A DNA stretch of 63,234 nt from Clostridium sp. (GTDB lineage: Bacteria; Bacillota; Clostridia; Lachnospirales; Lachnospiraceae). This document shows positions 16,280-25,297 of this stretch, piece after piece. Position numbers and translations under genes: made by a program. The notes beneath the pieces are model-generated. The model was given only the letters and a program-made list of their open reading frames with translations, was not told the DNA's origin and made no database searches. The stretch lies in assembly GCA_023664775.1 (NCBI GenBank), contig JAMPEW010000014.1:1-63234 (forward strand). Direction: 5' to 3'. How positions within the stretch are numbered: the first letter of the stretch is position 1; each line of letters opens with the position of its first letter.

Positions 16280-17359
16280 ATGAAAAGAATAGGTATGTTG
16301 ACCAGCGGCGGAGATTGTCAGGCACTGAATGCAACCATGAGGGGTGTTGTAAAGGGACTCTACGGCTGCTTTAAGGAGGTTGAGGTTTATGGCTTCCTTG
16401 AGGGCTATAAGGGACTTATGTACGGAAACTACAAAAAGCTTTCGGCAGAGGATTTTTCAGGAATACTTACAAGAGGCGGAACAATTCTCGGAAGCTCAAG
16501 ACAGCCGTTTAAGCTTATGAATGTTCCTACTGAGGACGGCCTTGATAAGGTAAAGGCAATGAAAGAAACCTACAAGAAGTTAAAGCTTGATTGTCTTGTT
16601 GTGCTTGGTGGAAATGGCTCACAGAAAACTGCAAATCTTCTCAGCGAGGAGGGCTTAAATGTTGTGGGGCTTCCAAAGACCATAGATAACGATATTTGGG
16701 GAACGGATATGACCTTCGGCTTCCAAAGTGCAGTGGATATTGCAACAGAAGCCATAGACTGTATTCATACAACGGCAGCGTCACATAACAGAATTTTCAT
16801 AGTTGAGGTTATGGGTCATAAGGTCGGCTGGATTACCCTCCATGCAGGTATCGCTGCGGGCGCTGACGTTATACTGATTCCTGAGATACCTTATGATATA
16901 AAGAAGGTGTGCAAGGCACTTGAAAAGAGGACAAAGGCAGGCAAAGGATTTTCCATTCTCGCCGTTGCCGAGGGCGCAATATCAAAGGATGTTGCCGATC
17001 TTCCGAAAAAGGAGAGAAAGGCGGCTGTTGCGGAAATTGCAGCAAAGCACCCATCTGTGGCATATCATGTTGCAGAGCAGATAAAGGAATACAGTGGATT
17101 GGATATCAGGGTAACAGTTCCGGGACATACACAGAGAGGCGGCAGCCCTGTTCCTTACGACAGAGTTATATCAAGCCGTTTCGGAGCAAAGGCAGCAGAG
17201 CTTATCAGGGACGAGGATTTCGGCAAGCTTGTCGTTATGAAGGACAATGAGGTAACTGCAATTCCTCTTTCCGAGTCGGCAGGAAAGCTCAAGTATGTAT
17301 CACCTGACGACAGCATCGTAAAGAATGCAAAAATGCTCGGAATATCCTTTGGAGATTAA
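16280..17359 (+). CDS. 6-phosphofructokinase
   Basis: A 359-residue PfkA-superfamily enzyme for the committed glycolytic step. The nucleotide-binding start GMLTSGGDCQALNATMRG and the catalytic PKTIDND (132-138, base D136) are intact. EVMGHKVGW and the PGHTQRGGSP phosphate-binding segment follow. The metal loop reads GGNGS: N112 replaces the aspartate of the usual GGDGS. Glycine is kept at the next position, where aspartate marks pyrophosphate-dependent enzymes, so ATP is the more likely donor. The enzyme probably belongs to the divergent group III-like lineage. AAAGTGAGG precedes the ATG. Confidence 0.9.
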   Translation: MKRIGMLTSGGDCQALNATMRGVVKGLYGCFKEVEVYGFLEGYKGLMYGNYKKLSAEDFSGILTRGGTILGSSRQPFKLMNVPTEDGLDKVKAMKETYKKLKLDCLVVLGGNGSQKTANLLSEEGLNVVGLPKTIDNDIWGTDMTFGFQSAVDIATEAIDCIHTTAASHNRIFIVEVMGHKVGWITLHAGIAAGADVILIPEIPYDIKKVCKALEKRTKAGKGFSILAVAEGAISKDVADLPKKERKAAVAEIAAKHPSVAYHVAEQIKEYSGLDIRVTVPGHTQRGGSPVPYDRVISSRFGAKAAELIRDEDFGKLVVMKDNEVTAIPLSESAGKLKYVSPDDSIVKNAKMLGISFGD

Positions 17360-17420
17360 TGGGATAATGATTATAAATTCTCACAAAACAGCAGTTCAAT
17401 GAATATAGTAAGATAAAATC

Positions 17421-17472
17421 AGGTAATTGCGAAGCTATGTTTTGTCACAAAAACAGAGCTTCGCAATCGCCT
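17421..17472. repeat. Short copy of the AGGTAATTGCGAA palindrome
   Basis: AGGTAATTGCGAAGCT (17421-17436) faces AGCTTCGCAATCGCCT (17457-17472) across 20 bases, which themselves pair as TTTTGT with ACAAAA. The arms match those at 10299-10451 but the central filler is only 20 bases. It sits in the 141-base gap after the phosphofructokinase gene and ends 28 bases before the next start. A role in transcription end or RNA stability is possible. Confidence 0.75.
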
Positions 17473-17500
17473 ATTCAGGTGAAATGATTGTGAGGAATTT

Positions 17501-17842
17501 ATGGACGATATTATAAGTCAGAGACTAAGCGTTATGCAATTTCAAATGGTGGACGAGAGAGAGCTTGAGGCGGACAGGGAATATCTGATGCAGATGTATC
17601 CTGCCAAGGCAAGGCTGATTATGGTTATGGTGGAGGACGAGTGCGACCAGCTTGAATTTGAGGGAAGTCCCATGCTTGTGCCATATCCTGACAAGGAGAC
17701 TATGCTTGGCATAGCAAGACGGATATATGACAAGATAAGCTATAAGGACGATACGGAATTGTTACATTTGGTTGAGGTTCTTGTATGCAATGAATATCAG
17801 GTAAGAAGAAGCAGATACAAGAGAAGGAGACATTTCTTTTAG
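17501..17842 (+). CDS. Conserved small acidic/basic protein, unknown
   Basis: A 113-residue cytoplasmic protein that I do not recognise by function. It has no membrane segment or signal. The N-terminal two thirds is acidic and helical (DERELEADREYLMQMYP, MVMVEDECDQLEF). The end is strongly basic (QVRRSRYKRRRHFF), which suggests contact with nucleic acid or membrane phosphate. It is only three bases ahead of the membrane protein gene at 17846 and is certainly co-transcribed with it. Confidence 0.6.
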   Translation: MDDIISQRLSVMQFQMVDERELEADREYLMQMYPAKARLIMVMVEDECDQLEFEGSPMLVPYPDKETMLGIARRIYDKISYKDDTELLHLVEVLVCNEYQVRRSRYKRRRHFF

Positions 17843-17845
17843 CAT

Positions 17846-20389
17846 ATGAAAAATGTAATTTTAAAAGCTGTTGTTTTTATCATTGTGGCAGCAGGAACAG
17901 CTTTTTTGGTTAATAAAATAAATAACATAAATCTTGATAAGGCATCAAAGGAAATGGAGGAGTCCACCCTGCCTCTTGCGTATTGCGAGAGTGAAGGAGT
18001 TATGCTTAATCCAATGGCAGGCTACAGGCAGGTTATGTCCACAAGCCTTATGCGGGATTCCATCATACCGTTAAATGACGGCTATGGCGTTGACATTTTG
18101 CTTGATGATGAATTTGGGTACGGCAGCAAATATTCATACGAGCTTAGAACCATAGCGGGAGATTCGCTGGTTGAGGAGGGAGAGCTTGAGCTTAAAGGCT
18201 CAAACGGTTCAAAACAACAATTTTTTGTGCGTTTCAGAATGGATATGCAGCCAAATCAGGAATATGTGCTGGTGTTTGTTGTTGAAGATGAAGATGGAAA
18301 TGCTGTCAGATATTATACAAGGGTAGTCAATACGCCTGAGCAGCACATGCATGAATTTCTTGATTTTGCTGCCCGTTTCCATGAGACAACCTTTATAAAA
18401 AAAGTAAATGAAAATGAAGGAAATATGGTTTACAACAGGCTTACCCCCACAGGGGAGGGCTCCGATTACAATCTGTCACATGTAAGCCTTGCCTCCACAT
18501 ATGGCATGGTTACATGGGGAGATTTGGCACCAGTGATTGTGTCAGACCTTGTACCGTCCGTTACGGAGATTGACAAGAATTACGCAGTCATAAATTATTC
18601 CTATGTGGTAGAATCCATACAGGGTGAGGTAAGCCACTATTATTATGTTGACGAATATTACAGCCTGCTGTTTGACGAACATACAAAGGAAATAAATCTG
18701 CTTGGTTTTGACAGATATATGGATGGGATATTTGATGAAAATTATGTGAGCAAGAGCAGAAACAGCTTGTCTATGGGAATTTCAGATACAAATGTGGAAT
18801 ATGTATCATCGGATAAAAACACGAAGCTTGCCTTTGTCAAGGCAGGACAGCTTTGGTTTTATGACTACAATGCACAGCTTCTTGCAAGGGTGTTTTCATT
18901 TTCTGATGGCAGCTATTCAAATGACAGGACAAACAACACAAATATGGATATAAACATTGTCAATATGGACGATGACGGAAATGTATATTTTGCTGTATAT
19001 GGCTACATGTGCAGGGGCGAGCATGAGGGTAAAAATGGAATATCCTTATATTACTACGATGCAGCAAAGGCAACGATAAATGAAAAGCTGTTTGTAGAAT
19101 GTGACGAGCCCTTTGATGTTATGAGGCAGGAGATAGGGCGTTTCACGTATTTTGATGAAAATGAGAAATTCTATTATCTGCTTGACGGTGCAGTATATGT
19201 AATAGATTTGAAGGAAATGACACAGGACGTTATTGTGTCGGGTCTTACCTCGCAAAACATAATGGTATCAGCCAACCGCAAGGTTATTGCCTATCCCGAT
19301 ACCGATGAGGATCAAAATGTTACAAGCATTATCATCAAAAACTTTGAGACGGGGCAGGAGTTTGTTGAGGCAGGAGATGCAGATGACGTGCTGCTTGCGC
19401 TTGGCTTCGTTGGAAATGACCTTATATATGGGGTGTCAAATAAACAGGATATCATTGTTTCCTCATACGGAGAAGCAATCCTGCCGCTTCACAAGCTGTA
19501 TGTGGTTGAGCCGGGCGGGGATATTTTAAAGGAATATTCCAAATCGGGCATATACATTATGGATGCTTCGGTTGCGGACGAAAAAATATATCTGTCAAGA
19601 GCGGTAAAGCAGAACAACTTTTTTGTCAGTACAGAGGAGGATATTATTACCTACAAAAATCCAACGGAACAATCAAGCATAAATAAAACCTACTATTATG
19701 ATTCCTATGCTATGAACATACTTGACCTTACATTTCCATCGGATATATATTTGGCAGATACTGCAAAGATGGTAATGTCAAAGGGTGGAAAGGCGGAGAA
19801 TTACGAGAAATTTTCCGTAAAAACGACTGTAAGGGACGGCTCGTATTATGTGTTTGATGACAAAGGCTTTTCCGGTGAGTATAGAAGTGCAGGAAAGGCA
19901 ATCGTAGCAGTATCAGGCAATAAAACGGGCGTTGTAGTAGATGAAGAAGGCAATATTGTATATCGGGCGTTGGACGCAACCACATACAATACCGTTGCAG
20001 ATGAAATAGACGAATATCCGTGCACGAAAAAGGAAGATACACAGATGGTATGTGCATATATGTGTATCGAGTACATGAACAGTGGAATAAAATATGAGGA
20101 GGTAGCCGCATATTCTGATTGGGAGACGGCATTTAAGGAATTGACGGACGGCGTTGGAATTAATATATCGGGAATCGATTTACAGACCGCATTATATTTT
20201 TTGGACAGGGACATTCCTTTTGCAGCCTGCATAGATGATGGAAGATATGTGCTTGTAATCAGTTACAACTCCACCCACATCAGATACTATGATCCGATTG
20301 CGGGTGAAGAAGTAAGAGTTTCAAGAGATTATTTTGAAGAACAGCTCAGCATGCAGGGAAATACAATGTATACCTACACGTCCCAGTAG
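17846..20389 (+). CDS. Membrane-anchored protein with a C39-like tail
   Basis: 847 residues: one N-terminal membrane segment (about 4-22), a long extracellular beta-rich region with repeated WFYD/YYYD-type strands that may form a propeller (about 280-640), and a C-terminal papain-like region (725-847). That tail starts EDTQMVCAYMC, with Q733 and C736 in the arrangement of a C39 peptidase oxyanion Gln and catalytic Cys. It later has RYYDPIAGE. The place where C39 enzymes have histidine reads DGRYVLVIS, with R800, so proteolysis is doubtful. It may instead bind a peptide or substrate outside the cell. The 3' end overlaps the convergent lysA by 16 bases. Confidence 0.55.
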   Translation: MKNVILKAVVFIIVAAGTAFLVNKINNINLDKASKEMEESTLPLAYCESEGVMLNPMAGYRQVMSTSLMRDSIIPLNDGYGVDILLDDEFGYGSKYSYELRTIAGDSLVEEGELELKGSNGSKQQFFVRFRMDMQPNQEYVLVFVVEDEDGNAVRYYTRVVNTPEQHMHEFLDFAARFHETTFIKKVNENEGNMVYNRLTPTGEGSDYNLSHVSLASTYGMVTWGDLAPVIVSDLVPSVTEIDKNYAVINYSYVVESIQGEVSHYYYVDEYYSLLFDEHTKEINLLGFDRYMDGIFDENYVSKSRNSLSMGISDTNVEYVSSDKNTKLAFVKAGQLWFYDYNAQLLARVFSFSDGSYSNDRTNNTNMDINIVNMDDDGNVYFAVYGYMCRGEHEGKNGISLYYYDAAKATINEKLFVECDEPFDVMRQEIGRFTYFDENEKFYYLLDGAVYVIDLKEMTQDVIVSGLTSQNIMVSANRKVIAYPDTDEDQNVTSIIIKNFETGQEFVEAGDADDVLLALGFVGNDLIYGVSNKQDIIVSSYGEAILPLHKLYVVEPGGDILKEYSKSGIYIMDASVADEKIYLSRAVKQNNFFVSTEEDIITYKNPTEQSSINKTYYYDSYAMNILDLTFPSDIYLADTAKMVMSKGGKAENYEKFSVKTTVRDGSYYVFDDKGFSGEYRSAGKAIVAVSGNKTGVVVDEEGNIVYRALDATTYNTVADEIDEYPCTKKEDTQMVCAYMCIEYMNSGIKYEEVAAYSDWETAFKELTDGVGINISGIDLQTALYFLDRDIPFAACIDDGRYVLVISYNSTHIRYYDPIAGEEVRVSRDYFEEQLSMQGNTMYTYTSQ

Positions 20390-21624
20390 CCCTCCAGTGT
20401 TGCAAAATAATCCTCCGGTGTCTCAGCACGTCTGATTTGCTTTATGGAGCCATCCTCACATAAAAGCAGCTCGGCAGATTTCAGCTTGCCGTTATAGTTG
20501 TAGCCCATGGCAAAGCCGTGTGCACCGGTATCGTGTATGACTAGATAATCTCCCATATCTATTTTAGGGAGCATTCTGTCAATTGCAAATTTATCGTTGT
20601 TTTCACAAAGTGAGCCCGTAATGTCATATTTGAAGCTGCATGGCTCACTTTCCTTGCCTAAAACCGTTATATGGTGATAAGCGCCGTACATTGCAGGACG
20701 CATAAGGTTTACTGCGCATGCGTCAACTCCGATGTACTCCTTATGGATATGCTTTTCGTGGATTGCTTTTGTGACAAGGTGTCCGTAAGGACCAAGCATA
20801 AATCTTCCAAGCTCCGTGTAAATGCTTACGTTGCCAAGTCCCGCAGGCACAAGAACCTCCTCGTAAGCCTTACGCACGCCCTCGCCGATTGCCAGTATAT
20901 CGTTTGGCTCCTTGTCAGGCGTATACGGAATGCCTACACCGCCTGAAAGATTGATAAAGCTTAAAGCAATTCCTGTTTTTTCCTTGATTTCAACTGCAAC
21001 CTCAAAAAGAATTTTAGCAAGGGTAGGATAATATTCATTTGTTACTGTATTGCTTGCCAAAAAGGAATGAAGTCCAAAGCTTTTTGCACCCGCTTCTTTT
21101 AGGTCAATATATGCCTGTATTAGCTGCTCCTTTGTCATGCCGTATTTTGCGTCGCCGGGGTTGTCCATAATCGTAGTTGAAATGGAAAACGTACCGCCCG
21201 GATTGTAACGGCAGCTTATGGTTTCAGGAATACCGCAGGTGTCCTTCAAAAACTTTACGTGTGTGTAGTCGTCAAGGTTAATGGTTGCCCCAAGCTTTGC
21301 AGCAAGTGCAAATTCCTTTTCGGGCGTATCATTTGAGGAAAACATGATTTCACTTCCTGTTATGCCTACCTTTTCCGACATGAGAAGCTCCGTATAGGAG
21401 GAGCAGTCACAGCCGCAGCCCTCTGATTTGAGTATTTTTAAAATTGTCGGATTTGGAGTTGCCTTCACTGCAAAAAATTCCTTATAGCCCTCATTCCATG
21501 AAAAAGCCTGCTTCAGCAGACGTGCATTTTCCCTGATTGCCTTTTCGTCATAAATATGAAATGGGGTAGGATATGTTTTTACAATTTCCTCAACCTGACT
21601 TTTGGTGATAAAGGGTTTCTTCAT
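20374..21624 (-). CDS. lysA: Diaminopimelate decarboxylase
   Basis: A 416-residue fold-type III PLP enzyme that turns meso-diaminopimelate into lysine. The PLP lysine is in FAVKATPNP, and later features are HSFLASN, GGVGIPYTPDKEP as the phosphate-binding region, TELGRFMLGPYG, and GSLCENNDKFAIDR with the dimer-interface cysteine. Annotations of this subgroup sometimes extend to related amino-acid decarboxylases, so substrate is very likely but not certain. GGAGG lies six bases before ATG 21624; the longer in-frame extension has no ribosome site. It follows the cyclophilin gene closely in the same transcript. Confidence 0.88.
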   Translation of the reverse strand: MKKPFITKSQVEEIVKTYPTPFHIYDEKAIRENARLLKQAFSWNEGYKEFFAVKATPNPTILKILKSEGCGCDCSSYTELLMSEKVGITGSEIMFSSNDTPEKEFALAAKLGATINLDDYTHVKFLKDTCGIPETISCRYNPGGTFSISTTIMDNPGDAKYGMTKEQLIQAYIDLKEAGAKSFGLHSFLASNTVTNEYYPTLAKILFEVAVEIKEKTGIALSFINLSGGVGIPYTPDKEPNDILAIGEGVRKAYEEVLVPAGLGNVSIYTELGRFMLGPYGHLVTKAIHEKHIHKEYIGVDACAVNLMRPAMYGAYHHITVLGKESEPCSFKYDITGSLCENNDKFAIDRMLPKIDMGDYLVIHDTGAHGFAMGYNYNGKLKSAELLLCEDGSIKQIRRAETPEDYFATLEGYWDV

Positions 21625-21634
21625 GGCGTGCCTC

Positions 21635-22162
21635 CTACATCTTCTCAGGTTCTTCGTAATCAACGCCCATGGTATCTACCGTTACGGACTTGATTGTTTG
21701 ATCCTCAAGGGGACGGTCGCCATAGCCCGTAGGAACAGCCGCAAGCTTGTTTACAACGTCCATTCCCTCAGTAATCTTACCAAAAGCCGCATAGGAGCCA
21801 TCTAAGTGCGGGCTTGTCTTGTGCATGATGAAAAACTGGGAGCCGGCAGAATTCGGCATCATAGAGCGTGCCATAGAAAGAACGCCCGGCTCATGCTTCA
21901 AGTCATTTTTAAAGCCGTTGTCAGAAAATTCGCCTTTGATGGAATAGCCGGGACCTCCCATGCCATTTCCATCGGGGCAGCCGCCCTGAATCATAAAGCC
22001 TTCAATAATTCTGTGAAAAATAAGACCGTCATAAAAACCCTTCTTTATGAGAGAAATAAAGTTATTAACGGTGTTAGGTGCAATGTCGGGATAAAGCTCA
22101 AACTTCATAACATCGCCGCTTTCCATTGTCATGGTTACGATTGGATTTGTCAAATTTATCAT
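21635..22162 (-). CDS. Cyclophilin-type peptidyl-prolyl isomerase
   Basis: A 175-residue cytoplasmic cyclophilin that catalyses cis-trans isomerisation of X-Pro bonds. The active-site set is complete: FHRIIEGFMIQGG, the GSQFFIMH segment and LDGSYAAFGKI. It has no signal peptide. AAGAAAGG abuts the ATG with almost no spacing, which is unusual, but no better start exists. It is the first gene of a two-gene minus-strand operon with lysA. Confidence 0.92.
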   Translation of the reverse strand: MINLTNPIVTMTMESGDVMKFELYPDIAPNTVNNFISLIKKGFYDGLIFHRIIEGFMIQGGCPDGNGMGGPGYSIKGEFSDNGFKNDLKHEPGVLSMARSMMPNSAGSQFFIMHKTSPHLDGSYAAFGKITEGMDVVNKLAAVPTGYGDRPLEDQTIKSVTVDTMGVDYEEPEKM

Positions 22163-22195
22163 CCTTTCTTGTATTATTGTTCGTAATGTGTTACT

Positions 22196-22224
22196 ATAAT
22201 AGCATTAATGTAAAATTACTTCAA
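22196..22224 (-). promoter_or_regulatory. Promoter for the cyclophilin-lysA operon
   Basis: Read on the minus strand: TTGAAG (22224-22219), a 17-bp spacer, then TATTAT (22201-22196). The leader would be about 30 bases. The same 109-base gap must hold the mltG promoter in the other direction, for which I see no clear match. Confidence 0.6.
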
Positions 22225-22271
22225 GTATGTAAATTTATAAATAATTATGTAAACTAGTTAGGGGAAATAAA

Positions 22272-23366
22272 GTGAAAAAGTTAGCAGGATACATTAAAGG
22301 GATAATACTTACAATAGCAGTGATAGCTTTAGGCTTTCAAACCTATGATTATGCAAGGCCATTTTATGATGAATACATGTATGAATATGAGGGCACAGAC
22401 AGCTTTGACGGTGAGGATGTAACAGTTGTCATTAAGGAGGGAGCATCTGCGGAGGAGATTGCGAATGTGCTCCATGATGCAGGTCTTATAAAATATCCGA
22501 GGGCATTTTTGAGAAGGCTGAAAAGCTCAGAATATTCAGGCCATTTACAAAGCGGCACCTACACATTAAATACAGGCATGAATACATTACAGATGATGGA
22601 AACATTAAGTCCGAAGGTTGCATACGATGCGCCGATAGACAAGCTTGTTGTTCCGGAGGGCTTTACAATTGAGATGATTGCCGAACGGTGTGACGAACAG
22701 GGCATTTGTACAAAGACGGAATTTTTAAATGCCATCAATTCAGTTACTACCTCCGACTTTAAATATCTTGCGGATGTGCCTGCGGGTGCAGACGTTAAGT
22801 ATAAGCTTCAGGGATATATATTCCCGGCAACCTATGACATATACAAAACCACAACGGCACAAAGTCTTGTGGCATGGATGCTTGAAACCTTTGAATACTA
22901 TTATGATGATGTTGCAGGAAGGGCTGAGGAGCTTGGATATAGCTCCTATGACGTTGTTACAAGGGCTTCCATCATAGAGCGTGAGGCAAAGGTTGCAGAT
23001 GAAAGACCTGTCATGGCGGGCGTAATTAATAACCGTTTGTCAGCCGATATGCCTTTGCAGATGTGTCCGACCGTACTTTACCCGCTTACTGACGGAATGT
23101 ACAATCAGGAGCAGGTATATTATTCGGACCTTGAGATTGAGTCTCCATACAATACCTACAAATATGGCGGGCTGCCGGTTGGACCAATTTGTAATCCGGG
23201 AATGGATTGTATCGAGGCTGTGTTATATCCTGAAAGCAATAGCTACTATTACTATCATGTAAGTGATGAGGAGGCAGGTACTCACGTATTTACGGAAACG
23301 TATGAGGAACATCAAAATCCGCAGATTATAGGCGGACCTGAGGACGAGGAAAACGAAGCGGAATAA
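22272..23366 (+). CDS. mltG: Endolytic murein transglycosylase MltG
   Basis: A 364-residue membrane-anchored lytic transglycosylase that cuts nascent glycan strands and sets their length. One N-terminal membrane helix (about 5-22) precedes a LysM-like region (VVIKEGASAEEIANVL) and the YceG domain. The catalytic glutamate lies in ASIIEREA near residue 236. SPYNTYKYGGLPVGPICNPG is the usual substrate-site motif. The start is GTG 22272, with AGGGG seven bases upstream. The acidic C-terminal tail is short. Confidence 0.92.
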   Translation: MKKLAGYIKGIILTIAVIALGFQTYDYARPFYDEYMYEYEGTDSFDGEDVTVVIKEGASAEEIANVLHDAGLIKYPRAFLRRLKSSEYSGHLQSGTYTLNTGMNTLQMMETLSPKVAYDAPIDKLVVPEGFTIEMIAERCDEQGICTKTEFLNAINSVTTSDFKYLADVPAGADVKYKLQGYIFPATYDIYKTTTAQSLVAWMLETFEYYYDDVAGRAEELGYSSYDVVTRASIIEREAKVADERPVMAGVINNRLSADMPLQMCPTVLYPLTDGMYNQEQVYYSDLEIESPYNTYKYGGLPVGPICNPGMDCIEAVLYPESNSYYYYHVSDEEAGTHVFTETYEEHQNPQIIGGPEDEENEAE

Positions 23367-23412
23367 AAATACAAGAAAGGTATAAGCAAATAAACTTATT
23401 AGGAGGGAAGCT

Positions 23413-25263
23413 ATGAGGACGTTTAACTTCAAAGCAAGAAATATTGGGGAGGAAAAATATCTGACTTACACAATGGGCGAGGAATGTGAGTTGGATGAGG
23501 ACGTTCTGGATTATTGTGATGACAATGATGTTATCGAGCTGCTTGATATAATATATGAGGAGGATGAGGACTATGATTATCTTACCTATGACATAACAGG
23601 CAGAACGTCATTAGCGGCTTACACACAAAATGAAATGAGCTGCGGGCAGGTTTTAAATATTATAAGAAATGTGTCAAACAGTCTTGTTTCGCTGAAGGAA
23701 CAGACCATTCATTTGTCGTACATAATTCTCAATAAAAATTACATTTACATAGATGAAAATTGCAATTTAAAGCTTATGTGTCTCCCGGTTGAAAACAAAG
23801 GCTCTGTCGTTGCGGAGTTTAAGGGATTTATAAGACAGCTTTTGGCAAATATGCAGTATAACGTCGATGAGGATCTTAGCTATGTGGGCAAGCTTCTTAC
23901 ATATATCAATGGTTCAGCATTTAACCTGAGGGGCTTAGTGGGACTTTCTGAGGCACTTATGGAGGAAGCAGGAATTGAGTTTGAGGAAACCGATTCTACC
24001 ACTGCTGACGGCGTAGAGGTTGTTGCGTCGGAGGGTGCGGAAGAAGTGGAGACAGAGGAGAAAACGGATGTTGCCGACTTTATGAACAGCTTGGATGAGT
24101 CCAATGAAGCGCTGCCTGAGATAGGTGATGATGAGGAGGACGAGGAACCTGACGAGGCGCCTGTTGATGATGGAGAATTAGACAGTATACTTCCAGCGGG
24201 CATGAAGATACCTGAACAGGATATGCCTGTTGAAGAAATGGTACAGCCTGTCGAGGAACAAGATGTGCCTGAGATAAAAACAATACAGGATGATGTGTCG
24301 GATATAAAGACCATACAGGACGACAATGTGCCTGAGATAAAGACGATACAGGATGATATACCTGAAATAAAGACAACACCGGCTGAGCCTGCACCTGAGA
24401 TAAAACCTGCACCTGCCGTTAAGGAGGCTGCTGAGACAAAGCCTGCACCTAAGGCAGAGAACGGCAAAAAGAAGTCTGAGAAAGCCAAGGAGGATAAAAC
24501 CGAGGAAAGCAAAGCCGAGGGAAGTAAAGCTGAAGAAAGCAAAACTGAGGGTGGAAAGAAGAACAAGAAGGAAACAGACGTTAATTTAATTAAGAATAGA
24601 ATTAAGGAGCTTGTCGGTGAGGTGCCTACCGCAAAGACAAAAACGGACAACGGCTCAATCAAAACCTTGGAGGAGCTTGACGAGTTTCTTGAAAGCAAGC
24701 CGCCTGTTGTAAAGAAAAATGTTGTCAAGGTAAACAGAGCCGCTCTTATTCAGAGCGCGGCAGAGCATGAAAGTGCGACGGAGGAGCTTACTTCGGAGGA
24801 TAATCCTGCGGAAGCGCCTGCAAATCCGAAAGCTGCGGAGGAGACTCCTGCTGAGACTGCAAATGAAAAGACGGATGAAAAGGCAGCAAAGCCAAAGAGC
24901 AATTCCATATTAAGCAAGACCGTGGAGGATGTGCAAAAATCAAACACGCTCCTGAATGCGCCGAAGGTTAATCCATATCTTGTCAGGGTAAATACTGACG
25001 AGCGTATTATGATTAACAAGGCAACCTTTAAGATTGGAAAGGCAACCCGCGGCGTGGATTATACAATAAGTGGAAATGGTGCCGTTAGCAGGCAGCATGC
25101 CGTTATTACTCAAAAAAATGGAGTTTATTACATCAAGGACAATAAGTCAACAAATCATACATATGTAAATGGTAAGATTATTATGGAGGGTGTTGAGGAG
25201 ATACTCACGCACGATTCTGTAATTAAGCTGGGAGATGAGGAATTCCAGTTTAAGCTTAAATAG
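23413..25263 (+). CDS. DUF6382-like/FHA protein with TxxD repeats
   Basis: 616 residues. The N-terminal 180 resemble the DUF6382-type domain and match the same region of the next gene (SYII, YIYV/YIYI, LLTxIN). The middle is a long acidic, proline and lysine-rich disordered region with three KTIQDD repeats (nt 24271-24370), each a T-x-x-D of the kind FHA domains bind when phosphorylated. The last 95 residues are an FHA domain with KIGKA, VSRQHA and KSTNHTYVNG; lysine replaces the usual arginine and His replaces Gly of STNGT. GGAGGG precedes the ATG. It heads the block that encodes the phosphatase and kinase, so a phospho-switched scaffold is likely. Confidence 0.75.
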   Translation: MRTFNFKARNIGEEKYLTYTMGEECELDEDVLDYCDDNDVIELLDIIYEEDEDYDYLTYDITGRTSLAAYTQNEMSCGQVLNIIRNVSNSLVSLKEQTIHLSYIILNKNYIYIDENCNLKLMCLPVENKGSVVAEFKGFIRQLLANMQYNVDEDLSYVGKLLTYINGSAFNLRGLVGLSEALMEEAGIEFEETDSTTADGVEVVASEGAEEVETEEKTDVADFMNSLDESNEALPEIGDDEEDEEPDEAPVDDGELDSILPAGMKIPEQDMPVEEMVQPVEEQDVPEIKTIQDDVSDIKTIQDDNVPEIKTIQDDIPEIKTTPAEPAPEIKPAPAVKEAAETKPAPKAENGKKKSEKAKEDKTEESKAEGSKAEESKTEGGKKNKKETDVNLIKNRIKELVGEVPTAKTKTDNGSIKTLEELDEFLESKPPVVKKNVVKVNRAALIQSAAEHESATEELTSEDNPAEAPANPKAAEETPAETANEKTDEKAAKPKSNSILSKTVEDVQKSNTLLNAPKVNPYLVRVNTDERIMINKATFKIGKATRGVDYTISGNGAVSRQHAVITQKNGVYYIKDNKSTNHTYVNGKIIMEGVEEILTHDSVIKLGDEEFQFKLK

Positions 25264-25297
25264 GGGTATACAAAAAACATAAACAAGGGGGATATTC

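Noticed and set aside
23880-24728. 282-residue Ser-rich minus-strand open frame
   Set aside because: It is antisense to the acidic, lysine-rich linker of the FHA gene. Its composition comes from that, and it has no start signals.
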